In this document: positions 1 to 7,187 of the stretch, piece by piece
Layout: each line of letters opens with the position of its first letter
Position numbering within the stretch: the stretch's first letter is position 1
NCBI GenBank assembly: GCA_017998575.1
Contig: JAGOCV010000064.1
Coordinates: 1 to 15,132 of the forward strand
DNA length: 15,132 nt
Source: Burkholderiaceae bacterium
Lineage (GTDB): Bacteria > Pseudomonadota > Gammaproteobacteria > Burkholderiales > Burkholderiaceae
Direction of reading: 5' to 3'
Notes under the pieces: generated by a model
What the model was told of the DNA's origin: nothing
What the model saw: the letters and a program-made list of their open reading frames with translations, nothing else
Databases searched by the model: none
Program-made: the position numbers and the translations under genes

Positions 1-1
1 G

Positions 2-1138
2 CTGGCGCGCGCCGTGCAGGTGGGCTCGCCGATCTGGAACTTTGGCAACTTCGCGAAAGTCGCCCGCTCGTTCGAATGGCAGGAGCGCGTTGGCCACTCG
101 CTTGTGCTGCGCGAGCCGGTGGGCGTGGTGGGCTGCATCACGCCATGGAACTTCCCGCTCAACCAGATCGCCCTGAAGGTGGCCCCGGCGCTGGCGGCCG
201 GTTGCACCGTGGTCCTCAAGCCCAGCGAGATCGCGCCGGTCAATGCGCTGATCCTGGCCGAGGTGATCCATGAAGCGGGCCTGCCGCCTGGCGTTTTCAA
301 TCTGGTCAACGGCAGCGGGCTAGACGTGGGCGAGGTGCTGGCCACGCATCCCGAGGTGGACATGGTGAGCTTCACCGGATCCACGCGCGCCGGCCGGCGC
401 GTCTCCGAGCTGGCCAGCCAGACCATCAAGCGCGTCGCGCTGGAGTTGGGCGGCAAGTCGGCCAGCGTCGTGCTGCCCGATGCCGACCTGGAAGCCGCCA
501 TCAAGGGCAGCGTCTCGGCCTGCCTGCTCAACAGCGGGCAGACGTGCTCCGCCCACACGCGCCTTCTGGTTCCAGAAGACCGCCTGACTGAAGCCAAGGA
601 CCTGCTGCGTGCCGCCGTTGCCCGGCTGCCCATCGGCCCGAGCCTGGAAGAGGGCAGCAAGCTCGGTCCGCTGGTGAGCGCCGCGCAGCGCGATCGCGTT
701 CTGGCGTTGGTGCGGCAAGGTCTGGCGGAGGGCGCCGAACTCATCGCCGGCGGCCCCGACGCGGCCGTGCCCGCGCGCGGTTATTTCGTTCAGCCCACGG
801 TGCTGCGTGTGAAGCCGGGCGACACGCTGGCGCGGGAGGAAATCTTCGGCCCCGTTCTGGTGGTGCTCACCTACCGCGACGAAGACGATGCGGCGCGCAT
901 CGCCAACGACACGCCCTATGGCTTGGGCGGCGGCGTGTGGTCGCGGGACGAAGACCATGCCATTGCCTTCGCCCGCCGCATGCGCACCGGTCAGGTGGAC
1001 ATCAACGGCGCGCCTTTCAATGGCCAGGCACCCTTCGGCGGCTACAAGCAGTCGGGCAACGGGCGCGAGAACGGCCGATACGGCCTCGAAGAATTCCTCG
1101 AATACAAATCGCTGCAGTTGCGAACACCGGGCGCCTGA
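2..1138 (+). CDS. Aldehyde dehydrogenase family protein, 5'-truncated by window edge
   Basis: An NAD(P)-dependent oxidoreductase that oxidises an aldehyde to its acid in the cytoplasm. The reading frame is open from base 2, so the gene starts left of the window; about 378 residues are visible against a usual length near 475-480, so roughly the first 100 residues are missing. Visible family motifs are the cofactor-fold segment PWNFPLNQ, the [10 protein letters not shown] strand, the FTGSTRAGR nucleotide loop, the general-base segment LELGGKSA and the catalytic-cysteine segment NSGQTCSA. The EIFGPVL and [13 protein letters not shown] motifs and the C-terminal [12 protein letters not shown] are also intact. 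The substrate cannot be told from the sequence. The cyclase gene lies 135 bases downstream on the same strand and is probably a separate unit. The family assignment is secure; the specific reaction is unknown. Confidence 0.95.
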   Translation: MARAVQVGSPIWNFGNFAKVARSFEWQERVGHSLVLREPVGVVGCITPWNFPLNQIALKVAPALAAGCTVVLKPSEIAPVNALILAEVIHEAGLPPGVFNLVNGSGLDVGEVLATHPEVDMVSFTGSTRAGRRVSELASQTIKRVALELGGKSASVVLPDADLEAAIKGSVSACLLNSGQTCSAHTRLLVPEDRLTEAKDLLRAAVARLPIGPSLEEGSKLGPLVSAAQRDRVLALVRQGLAEGAELIAGGPDAAVPARGYFVQPTVLRVKPGDTLAREEIFGPVLVVLTYRDEDDAARIANDTPYGLGGGVWSRDEDHAIAFARRMRTGQVDINGAPFNGQAPFGGYKQSGNGRENGRYGLEEFLEYKSLQLRTPGA

Positions 1139-1236
1139 GTCTGCAACGGGGAGCGGCGGCACGGCCACACTTTGCGGGCACGCAACGGACCGGGGCCTGC
1201 CGCATCGGCGTGATGGCCGCGCATGGCGGCTTGCCC

Positions 1237-1242
1237 TACACT
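1237..1242 (+). promoter_or_regulatory. Possible -10 element for the cyclase gene
   Basis: The 135-base gap after the aldehyde dehydrogenase becomes AT-richer just before the cyclase start. TACACT matches the -10 consensus at four of six positions and would give a leader of about 25 bases. No good -35 hexamer sits 16-18 bases upstream. An alternative is TTGCCC at 1231-1236 with CAATTT at 1254-1259, spacing 17. I see no terminator hairpin with a T run after the dehydrogenase. Confidence 0.25.
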
Positions 1243-1273
1243 GCGCGTTACAACAATTTTCATATGTAGGGGC

Positions 1274-2248
1274 ATGGGGGTTCACACCACCGTCGTTTTC
1301 GCGGATCTGTCGGGCAGCACGGGTGTCTTCGAAACCCTCGGCAATGCCCGCGCGACCGATGCCGTGACACGGCTCACGCAGTGGGTCGGCAAGGTCTGTG
1401 ATGCCCATCACGGCCGGGTCGTCAAGACGCTCGGCGATGGCGTGCTGGCGGTGTTTCCCGATGCCGTCAACGCGGTCGAGGCCGTGATCGAGATGCAGGT
1501 GAGTCATCAGCTGCGTCTTGAGAAATGGCCCGAGCCCCTGCGGATGCGCCTTCAGGTGGGCGTGGCCGCTGGCGAAATCGTCGAAGTCGATGGCGACTGC
1601 TATGGCGATGCGGTCAACGTGGCTTCGCGTCTGTCCGATCTCTCGGGTGCCGACGAGATCTGGGCCAACGACGCCGTCATCGACCAGCTGGCTCACACGG
1701 GCGTGCGCTACCGCAGCCTCGGGCCCATCAGCATCCGCGGCAAGGCCGAGCCCATGCCGGTGTACCGCATCGAGTGGGAAGACGACTCGTCCGAATTCCT
1801 GACCCAGCAGGCCAGCATCAGCGAACTGGCCGCGCTGCGCGCCACGCCGCCCGACGAGGTGCGCATCAATTTGCGCTGGCTCGACCAGAGCCGCACGTTC
1901 ACGCCGAAATCGCTGCCTGCGCGTATCGGCCGCGTGGCCGAGAACGAGTTCGTGGTCAACGATCCCCGGGTCTCGCGCACGCATGCGCGGCTCGAATGGC
2001 GGCACGGCAGCGTGGTGCTGGTGGACGTCAGCAGCTATGGCACCTGGCTGCGCTTCGCCGATGGCGCCACGGCCTCGGCCGAGCTGATCCTGCGGCGTGA
2101 CGAATGTGTCTTGCATGGCCGTGGCGAGATCGGCCTGGGCGCGCCCCTGAAGGACTTCACGGCGCCCACGCTGGCTTTCGTGGTGACGCAGGGCAAAAGC
2201 GACGGCGCGTCTCGTCGCTCATCCCACGCGCCGCTGCAGCCTCGCTGA
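1274..2248 (+). CDS. Class III adenylate cyclase with C-terminal FHA domain
   Basis: Predicted soluble enzyme that makes cAMP from ATP, 324 residues with no membrane segment. The cyclase homology domain covers about residues 4-170. Metal-binding aspartates are D11 (FADLSGST) and D55 (KTLGDGV). K51 and D112 fit the ATP-specifying pair, and N115 and R119 (NVASR) the transition-state pair, so the active site looks complete. An FHA domain, which binds phosphothreonine peptides, covers about residues 200-300 with IGR, a conserved N, DPRVSRTHA and SSYGTW. I chose the ATG at 1274 because the cyclase fold begins within five residues and AGGGG lies just before it, although that spacing is very short. 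An in-frame ATG at 1223 would add 17 residues that look unlike a cyclase start. The gene converges with the DUF72 gene, 13 bases away. No serine/threonine kinase that could supply the FHA ligand lies in the window. Confidence 0.9.
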   Translation: MGVHTTVVFADLSGSTGVFETLGNARATDAVTRLTQWVGKVCDAHHGRVVKTLGDGVLAVFPDAVNAVEAVIEMQVSHQLRLEKWPEPLRMRLQVGVAAGEIVEVDGDCYGDAVNVASRLSDLSGADEIWANDAVIDQLAHTGVRYRSLGPISIRGKAEPMPVYRIEWEDDSSEFLTQQASISELAALRATPPDEVRINLRWLDQSRTFTPKSLPARIGRVAENEFVVNDPRVSRTHARLEWRHGSVVLVDVSSYGTWLRFADGATASAELILRRDECVLHGRGEIGLGAPLKDFTAPTLAFVVTQGKSDGASRRSSHAPLQPR

Positions 2249-2261
2249 TCGGCCGCAGGCG

Positions 2262-3338
2262 TCAGGCGGCTTCTGCGGGCGCTGACAATGCCGCCACCGC
2301 GCGCGCCAATGCCTGCACCGACAGGGGCGCCGAGCCCTCCGCCTTGTTGTTGATGGTCACGTACACCGGCCAGCCGGCGCCGGCCGTGCCCGCCACCACG
2401 CGTGCCAGCGTTTCGCGGGTGTGCGGGTCTTCGTCGACAAGCCGGTCGAACGGCTCGTAGAGCTTCTTCGCATCCTCGTAACCGTGCGCCCCATGCATGC
2501 GGTGCAGGTTCCAGCGGCACACCAGCGGGCCGGGCCACAGGGCGCGCAGCAGCGGCAATTGCTCATCGATCGGCGGCATGCGTGCGTGCAGGCCCAGGCA
2601 ATAGGTGGCGCCGGCCGCCTTGAGCACCTGGACGAGTTGCGGTGTGAGCAGGCAGGCGTCGCGCACCTCGACCGCGATCACGGCGCCGGGACATCGCTCG
2701 CCAACGCGCGGAAGCGCGCCCAGCATCGCGCCCAGCCGCGCGATCACCTCTTCGGGCCGCTGGCGCATGGAGGCGGGCAGGGGGCTGAGTTGAAACACCA
2801 GCGCGCCGACGTGCGGGCCCAGACCCTCCAGCGCGGGTTCGATGAACTCGTTGAGCGCCAGCACCGGGTCGAGGAAGGCTGGATTGGTCTGCTGGCCGCG
2901 CCCGTCCTCGGCGCGCACCAGCGCATCGCTCACGAGGCTGGGTGCCTTCACCACGAAGCGGAATCCTTCCGGCACCTGCGCGGCGAGGCCGGCGTACTGG
3001 CTGGCCGACAGCGGCCGGTAGAACGCACGGTCCAGACTGACCGTGCGCATCAGCGGATGGCGGCCGTAAGCTGAGAGGCCTTTGCGCGACAAGTCGGATT
3101 CCGCGTAATCGTGATCGTCCCAGACCAGGTTCTTCCAGCCGGGAAAATGCCAGGACGAGGTTCCGAAGTGGACCGACGAAGCCATGCGCACGGCCAGCGC
3201 GCGAAGTGCCTCATCCGGCTCTGCGGACGCGACCACGTCGCGGCGGACACGACCCGCTGGCCGCTCCCTGGCGCCCGTGTGCCTGGAGTTCGGCGCGGAT
3301 TCGACCGGCGCCGGGCCAGCAAAGAGATCGTCCTGCAT
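2262..3338 (-). CDS. DUF72 family protein (YecE-like)
   Basis: A member of the DUF72 family, a TIM-barrel-like fold whose biochemical role is unestablished. Visible family segments are FGTSSWHFPGWKN near the start of the domain, FYRPLSASQYAGLA, PEGFRFVVKAP, the strand VFQLSPLP, AVEVRD, CRWNLHRMHG and the C-terminal VYVTINNKAEGSAPLSV. With 358 residues it is longer than E. coli YecE (about 270), mainly because of roughly 55 N-terminal residues rich in Arg, Pro and Ala that look disordered. The ATG at 3338 is used; a GTG three codons upstream (3347) is equally possible, and neither has a clear Shine-Dalgarno. The gene ends 13 bases from the convergent cyclase gene. It starts 140 bases after the ankyrin gene, with a candidate promoter in between, so it is probably transcribed on its own. 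Confidence 0.9.
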   Translation of the reverse strand: MQDDLFAGPAPVESAPNSRHTGARERPAGRVRRDVVASAEPDEALRALAVRMASSVHFGTSSWHFPGWKNLVWDDHDYAESDLSRKGLSAYGRHPLMRTVSLDRAFYRPLSASQYAGLAAQVPEGFRFVVKAPSLVSDALVRAEDGRGQQTNPAFLDPVLALNEFIEPALEGLGPHVGALVFQLSPLPASMRQRPEEVIARLGAMLGALPRVGERCPGAVIAVEVRDACLLTPQLVQVLKAAGATYCLGLHARMPPIDEQLPLLRALWPGPLVCRWNLHRMHGAHGYEDAKKLYEPFDRLVDEDPHTRETLARVVAGTAGAGWPVYVTINNKAEGSAPLSVQALARAVAALSAPAEAA

Positions 3339-3449
3339 GACAGACACGCTGATCGACAGGGCCGCGTCAGGCAGAGGGCGCGGTGGGCGCAGGCTGAAGT
3401 GGATTGATCATCGTGACCGATACATCAAGCACGGTTCGCATGTCCGCCG

Positions 3450-3478
3450 ATAATTTGACATAATATACATCGTATCAA
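3450..3478 (-). promoter_or_regulatory. Candidate sigma-70 promoter for the DUF72 gene
   Basis: On the minus strand TTGATA (3478-3473) is followed by a 17-base spacer and AATTAT (3455-3450). These match the -35 consensus at five of six and the -10 consensus at four of six positions. The site sits directly after the ankyrin stop codon, in the most AT-rich patch of the window, and would leave a leader of about 100 bases before the DUF72 start. The 140-base gap shows no other gene and no clear terminator. Confidence 0.4.
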
Positions 3479-4144
3479 TTACCAACCCGACTTGGAGCGG
3501 GGCTGTCTGGCCCGGATGGCCTTCGCAATCAGCTCCGCCGCGTCGGCCCGGTTGGCGCGCCGCGCGAAATCGATGGCCGTGAGGTTCTGCTGGTTCTTCA
3601 TCAGCGGATCGGCGCCTTCATCCAGTAGCAGTTTCACGGCGTCGGTCGATCCGTAATGCGCGGCCATCATGAGTGGCGTCGTGCCGTTGGGTGATTCGGC
3701 GTCGATGAATGCGTGGGCTTCAAGCAGCCGTTTCATGATGGACAAATGCCCGTTGGTGGCCGCGTAATGCAGTGCGGCCCAGCCTGGCTTGTTGACGTAG
3801 GCGCCGCGCTCGATCAACGCCACCACGAGGTCATCGTACCCGCGCAGCGATGCCAGCATGAGCGCGCTTTCGTCGGCACTGTTCAGGACATTGAGGTCGG
3901 TCTTGGGCCAGGCGATCAGGGCCTTGGCAGCTTCCGCCGACGGGATGCCGACCGCGATCAACAGGCCTTTCTGGTTTTCGGGATCGGGTGTGTTGGGGTC
4001 GAACCCCCGCTGCAACAGGCCCTGGATGACGTCGGGCCGGTCACGGCGGATGGCCGCGAAGAAATCCTCATAGGAGCCGGCATGCGCGGCAGGAAATCCT
4101 TGCAGAACAAGGGCTACCAGCACAATTCTCAAGTAACTTCTCAT
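3479..4144 (-). CDS. Ankyrin-repeat protein with signal peptide
   Basis: A predicted exported ankyrin-repeat protein of 221 residues, probably periplasmic and used for protein-protein contact; the partner is unknown. From the ATG at 4144 the N-terminus is a typical Sec signal: a short basic start, the hydrophobic run IVLVALVLQGF and a likely cleavage after AAHA. About four to five ankyrin units follow, the clearest containing ALMLASLRGYDDLVVALI, ALHYAATNGHLSIMKRLLEA and PLMMAAHYGSTDAVKLLLDEGA. The tail is basic (ARQPRSKSGW). In-frame starts at 4180 and 4159 would lengthen the N-terminus by 12 or 5 residues; none has a good ribosome site, so the start is chosen on the signal peptide. The gene lies 64 bases after tatD on the same strand. 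It and its flanks are visibly less GC-rich than the genes around it. Confidence 0.85.
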   Translation of the reverse strand: MRSYLRIVLVALVLQGFPAAHAGSYEDFFAAIRRDRPDVIQGLLQRGFDPNTPDPENQKGLLIAVGIPSAEAAKALIAWPKTDLNVLNSADESALMLASLRGYDDLVVALIERGAYVNKPGWAALHYAATNGHLSIMKRLLEAHAFIDAESPNGTTPLMMAAHYGSTDAVKLLLDEGADPLMKNQQNLTAIDFARRANRADAAELIAKAIRARQPRSKSGW

Positions 4145-4195
4145 GAGTGGAGGGTGCATGGGAATTTTGAGAAAAATCATTATGAATCAGGGGTG

Positions 4196-4217
4196 ATTTC
4201 TTGATACTTCAAGCAAT
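4196..4217. repeat. Inverted repeat spanning the tatD stop codon
   Basis: Arms ATTTCTTGA (4196-4204) and TCAAGCAAT (4209-4217) flank the four bases TACT. Eight of the nine arm positions pair, and the inner five base pairs are perfect. The minus-strand transcript could fold here between tatD and the ankyrin gene. No U run follows directly, so it does not look like a standard terminator. Confidence 0.5.
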
Positions 4218-5027
4218 TTCTCGAATTCGAACTTTGGGAAACAAACGGTCGAAATTCGCGCTGGTCAGCTCACCGATGACCTCGGGCGCCATCTGCCGAA
4301 GCTCGCCGATCTGCCTGGCGACGTGAGGCACGTACGACGGGTTGTTGGTCTTCCCACGATACGGCACAGGCGCCAGATAGGGGCTGTCGGTTTCGATCAG
4401 CATGCGGTCAAGGGGCACAAAGCGCGCCACTTCGCGGAGATCCTGCGCTGTCTTGAAAGTCAGGATGCCCGAGAACGAGATGTAGAACCCCTTGTCCAGC
4501 GCCGCGCGGGCCACCTCGGCGGTTTCGGTGAAGCAGTGGAAGACGCCGCCGGCCGCCCCACTGCCGCCGTCCTCGCCCTCCTCCGACAGGATGGCCAGCG
4601 TGTCGTCGGATGCCGAACGGGTGTGGATCACCAGTGGCAGACGCGTCTCGCGCGCGGCGCGGATGTGGGTGCGAAAGCGTTCCCGCTGCCATTCCATGTC
4701 CGCGATGCCGCGCCCGCCCTTGCGTTCGTCCATCTGGTAATAGTCGAGGCCGGTCTCGCCGATGGCGACCACGCGCGGCAACGCCGCACGCGCCGTCAGG
4801 TCGGCCTGGCTGGGCTCGGTCACGCCCTCGTTGTCGGGGTGCACGCCCACCGAGCACCAGAAGTTGTCATGTGCCTGCGCCAGCGCATGCACGGCAGGAA
4901 ACTCCTCCATGGTGGTGCAGATGCAGAGCGCGCGCGTTACCTGCGCGGCGGACATGGCCTCGCGGATGGCGGGCAACTGGCTCGCGAGATCGGGAAACGT
5001 GAGATGGCAGTGGGAATCGGTGTACAT
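4209..5027 (-). CDS. tatD: TatD family metal-dependent hydrolase / DNase
   Basis: A 272-residue cytoplasmic TIM-barrel hydrolase; characterised TatD members are Mg-dependent 3'-5' exonucleases and DNases linked to DNA repair. The metal site is complete: H6 and H8 in DSHCHL, E91 in GETGLDYY, H135 in LVIHTR, H164 in VFHCFT and D214 in IETDSPYLAP. The C-terminal YRGKTNNPSYVPHVA is a family signature. A Gly/Glu/Asp-rich stretch at about residues 149-161 (EEGEDGGSGAAGG) looks longer than usual just before the H164 strand. I chose the ATG at 5027 because it puts the HxH motif at residue 6, as in the family; an upstream ATG at 5081 would add 18 proline-rich residues. It lies 99 bases after pilZ, a neighbour pair also known in pseudomonads, and is probably the fifth gene of the mltG operon. 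Confidence 0.95.
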   Translation of the reverse strand: MYTDSHCHLTFPDLASQLPAIREAMSAAQVTRALCICTTMEEFPAVHALAQAHDNFWCSVGVHPDNEGVTEPSQADLTARAALPRVVAIGETGLDYYQMDERKGGRGIADMEWQRERFRTHIRAARETRLPLVIHTRSASDDTLAILSEEGEDGGSGAAGGVFHCFTETAEVARAALDKGFYISFSGILTFKTAQDLREVARFVPLDRMLIETDSPYLAPVPYRGKTNNPSYVPHVARQIGELRQMAPEVIGELTSANFDRLFPKVRIREIA

Positions 5028-5126
5028 CGCCAACGGATTGGACCACCGCGGCAGACGCGGTGCAGCAGGAAATGGAAACAACCGTGCGCGACGGTCGCAC
5101 GCGCGGGCGGCCGGCGGCCGCGCCGG

Positions 5127-5486
5127 TCAGATCGTCTGGGTGGGCCGGTCGGATGCGAGGGCGCCGCCCAGCACCTCTTCGATGCGCAGCTTGAGCTGGC
5201 GCGACTTCTCGTCCTGCGGGAACCGGATGCCGACCCCCTGCGTGCGCGAACCCGAGGCGCGCGCCGGCGTGATCCAGGCCACCTTGCCGGCCACCGGATA
5301 GCGCTGGGCGTCGTCGGGCAGCGAAAGCAGCACGTAGACGTCATCGCCCAGGCGGTACTCGCGGGTGGTGGGTATGAAGATGCCGCCCTCGGCGAACAGC
5401 GGAATGTAGGCGGCGTACAGCGCGGCCTTTTCCTTGATGGCCAGCTGGATGACGCTGGGCCGGGGCGTGTTGGGGACGGTGCTCAT
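5127..5486 (-). CDS. pilZ: Type IV pilus assembly protein PilZ
   Basis: A 119-residue single-domain cytoplasmic protein needed for type IV pilus biogenesis in Pseudomonas and Xanthomonas, where it acts with the assembly ATPase PilB. The sequence follows the Pseudomonas PilZ pattern closely: an IKEKAALYAAYIPLF helix, GGIFIPTTREYRLGDDVYVLL, PVAGKVAWITP, GVGIRF and the end SDRPTQTI. It lacks the RxxxR motif that c-di-GMP-binding PilZ domains carry near the N-terminus, as is known for this founding PilZ type, so it is unlikely to be a c-di-GMP receptor. The ATG at 5486 shares four bases (ATGA) with the holB stop, indicating translational coupling; the longer reading frame from 5603 would overlap holB by about 120 bases and is rejected. 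Confidence 0.95.
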   Translation of the reverse strand: MSTVPNTPRPSVIQLAIKEKAALYAAYIPLFAEGGIFIPTTREYRLGDDVYVLLSLPDDAQRYPVAGKVAWITPARASGSRTQGVGIRFPQDEKSRQLKLRIEEVLGGALASDRPTQTI

Positions 5487-6496
5487 GGGATTGCGCGCGA
5501 GTTTAGGACTTTTCGCGCCTCGCTCACAAGCGATTCGAGCATGAGTCCGGCATTGAAGGGATGCTCCGACGTGCGCCCGGCCTGGGCGAGCGACTTCGAC
5601 CACACACCCAGAGCCCGGCGCGATGGCGGCCTGGGCAGGTCGGCTGCGTCGAAAAAGCGCGGTCCGGCCCCGGCCTCGACGGCCATCAGGTCGTGGCAGA
5701 GCTTGTGCAGCGTCTCCACCGCGTCGGACGGCGCCTGATCCGAGATTGCCGCCACGTCACCCCGCGACATGGCGCGCGGCAGCAGCGACCAGGTCTTGGC
5801 GCGGCGGCCGGCGTTCCAGTCGCGCAAGGCATCGGCGGGCCGGCCGCCGGCGGCACGCAGCAACACGGGTGCGTCGGCTTCGGCCACGCCCTGCGCGATC
5901 AGCCAGGCCAGCGCCTCGCCCTGCGCCGGCCAGACCATGGCGTGGCCCAGGCAGCGGCTGCGGATCGTGGGCAGCAGCAGGTGTGCGGCCTCGCTGGCCA
6001 GCACGAACTTGACGTCACCCGGCGGCTCCTCCAGCGTTTTGAGCAATGCGTTGGCCGAGATCGTGTTCATGCGCTCGGCGGGGAACACCAGCACCGCCTT
6101 GCCGCGACCGCGCGCGCTGGTGCGCTGCGAGAACTCCACGGCATCGCGCAGCGCTTCCACCCGGATTTCGTTGCTGGGCTTGCGCTTCTTGTCGTCGATT
6201 TCCTGCTGGGCTTTTTCGGACAGCGGCCAGCCTGTTTCCATCATCCGGGTTTCAGGCATGAGCACCGCCAGGTCGGCATGCGTGCGCACGTCGATGGCAT
6301 GGCAGCTGCCGCACTGGCCGCAGGCGCCCTGCCCTGTGGGCGCCTCGCATAGCCACGCGCGCGCCAGCGACAGCGCGAGGTCGTACTGGCCCAGGCCCGA
6401 TGCGCCCTGCAGCAGCCATGCATGGCCGCGCTGGGCCAGCAGGCGGTCGCGCTGCACGGCGAGCCAGGGAGCGAGAGGGGCGGCTTCGTTGCTCAC
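5483..6496 (-). CDS. holB: DNA polymerase III subunit delta'
   Basis: The delta' subunit of the replicative clamp loader, which with delta and the gamma/tau ATPases loads the beta clamp on DNA. The 337 residues show the usual AAA-like layout: HAWLLQGASGLGQYDLA, where the P-loop lysine is replaced (Q37), as expected for a delta' that does not hydrolyse ATP; four zinc-module cysteines C50, C59, C62 and C65; then NALLKTLEEPP and TIRSRC, the SRC motif that supplies an arginine finger. A charged stretch, EKAQQEIDDKKRKPSNEIRVE, lies between the zinc module and the core. The start is GTG at 6496, immediately after the tmk stop, with AGGGGG four bases upstream. The stop overlaps the pilZ start. tmk-holB-pilZ-tatD is a well-known order. 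Confidence 0.95.
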   Translation of the reverse strand: MSNEAAPLAPWLAVQRDRLLAQRGHAWLLQGASGLGQYDLALSLARAWLCEAPTGQGACGQCGSCHAIDVRTHADLAVLMPETRMMETGWPLSEKAQQEIDDKKRKPSNEIRVEALRDAVEFSQRTSARGRGKAVLVFPAERMNTISANALLKTLEEPPGDVKFVLASEAAHLLLPTIRSRCLGHAMVWPAQGEALAWLIAQGVAEADAPVLLRAAGGRPADALRDWNAGRRAKTWSLLPRAMSRGDVAAISDQAPSDAVETLHKLCHDLMAVEAGAGPRFFDAADLPRPPSRRALGVWSKSLAQAGRTSEHPFNAGLMLESLVSEARKVLNSRAIP

Positions 6497-7183
6497 TCAA
6501 CCCCCTGGCCGTGTGGCCACCATGATGGCCAGCCAGCCGCGCCGCACCAGTGCACCCGTCAACTGTTGCCAGACTTCATGCCGCGTGCGGGCTGCGTCCA
6601 CACGCACGAAGCGCCCGGGCGCGGCAGCGGCCCGGTCGGCGTAGCCCTGGGCCACGCGGCGGAAGAATTCGACCGGCTGCGACTCGAACTTGTCAGGCAC
6701 GCGGGCGCCGGCCAACCGCTCGGCGGCCGTCTCGGCCGGCAGGTCGAACCAGATCGTGGCGTCGGGCTGGCGCAGCGTGCCGCCCTCGCGGCCTTGAACC
6801 CATCGCTCCAGCACGGCCAGCATGTCGGGATCGAAGCCGCGTCCGGCACCCTGGTAGGCGAACGTGGCGTCGGTGAAGCGGTCGCACAGCACCACGTCGC
6901 CACGCGCCAGGGCGGGCTCGATCACCTGGGCGAGATGGTCGCGCCGCGCGGCGAACACCAGCAGGGCCTCGGTCAGCGGATCCATGGGCGTGTTCAGCAC
7001 CAGCGTGCGCAACTGCTCGGCCAGCGGCGTTCCGCCCGGCTCACGCGTGAGCGTGACCTGCCGGCCCTGCGCACGGAAAGCATCGGCCAGGCCGGCGATG
7101 TGGGTGGATTTGCCCGCGCCGTCGATGCCCTCGAAACTGATGAACAGGCCCGCTCGGGCGGCGGTGGCCGTGGTGTCGGTCAT
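6497..7183 (-). CDS. tmk: Thymidylate kinase
   Basis: Phosphorylates dTMP to dTDP with ATP, a step both the de novo and the salvage routes to dTTP need; cytoplasmic. The 228-residue protein carries the P-loop [11 protein letters not shown] at residues 17-27, the REPGG segment at 47-51 and the DR motif at 101-102 in [17 protein letters not shown]. The [10 protein letters not shown] region matches the C-terminal family segment. The ATG at 7183 lies four bases after the mltG stop, with GGGAGGG (7194-7200, minus strand) ten bases upstream inside mltG. The same frame runs open to 7426, but the extra residues are Arg/Thr/Pro/Ala-rich shadow translation of mltG. The stop codon directly abuts the holB start. 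Confidence 0.96.
   Translation of the reverse strand: MTDTTATAARAGLFISFEGIDGAGKSTHIAGLADAFRAQGRQVTLTREPGGTPLAEQLRTLVLNTPMDPLTEALLVFAARRDHLAQVIEPALARGDVVLCDRFTDATFAYQGAGRGFDPDMLAVLERWVQGREGGTLRQPDATIWFDLPAETAAERLAGARVPDKFESQPVEFFRRVAQGYADRAAAAPGRFVRVDAARTRHEVWQQLTGALVRRGWLAIMVATRPGG
6501..6506 (-). promoter_or_regulatory. Ribosome binding site for holB
   Basis: AGGGGG on the minus strand lies inside the 3' end of tmk, four bases before the GTG at 6496. It is one of the few clear Shine-Dalgarno sites in the window and decides the unusual GTG start of holB. Confidence 0.6.
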
Positions 7184-7187
7184 GGCG

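Noticed and set aside
320..2116. Long minus-strand open frame (598 codons) antisense to the dehydrogenase and cyclase genes
   Set aside because: It crosses two well-supported genes, has His/Gln/Arg/Ala-rich shadow composition and shows no family motif. Long antisense frames are common in GC-rich DNA.
2252..2270. GCCGC/GCGGC inverted repeat between the convergent cyclase and DUF72 genes, as a bidirectional terminator
   Set aside because: Only five pairs with a nine-base loop and no T run on either strand; too weak to annotate in GC-rich DNA.
5028..5126. GC-rich short repeats in the pilZ-tatD gap as a promoter or terminator
   Set aside because: The arms (GTGCG/CGCAC at 5084-5100) are short, there is no T run and no -10/-35 pair; the gap shows nothing I can support.
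4323..5738. Long plus-strand open frame (471 codons) antisense to tatD, pilZ and holB
   Set aside because: It covers three genes with intact motifs on the other strand and its translation resembles no protein family.
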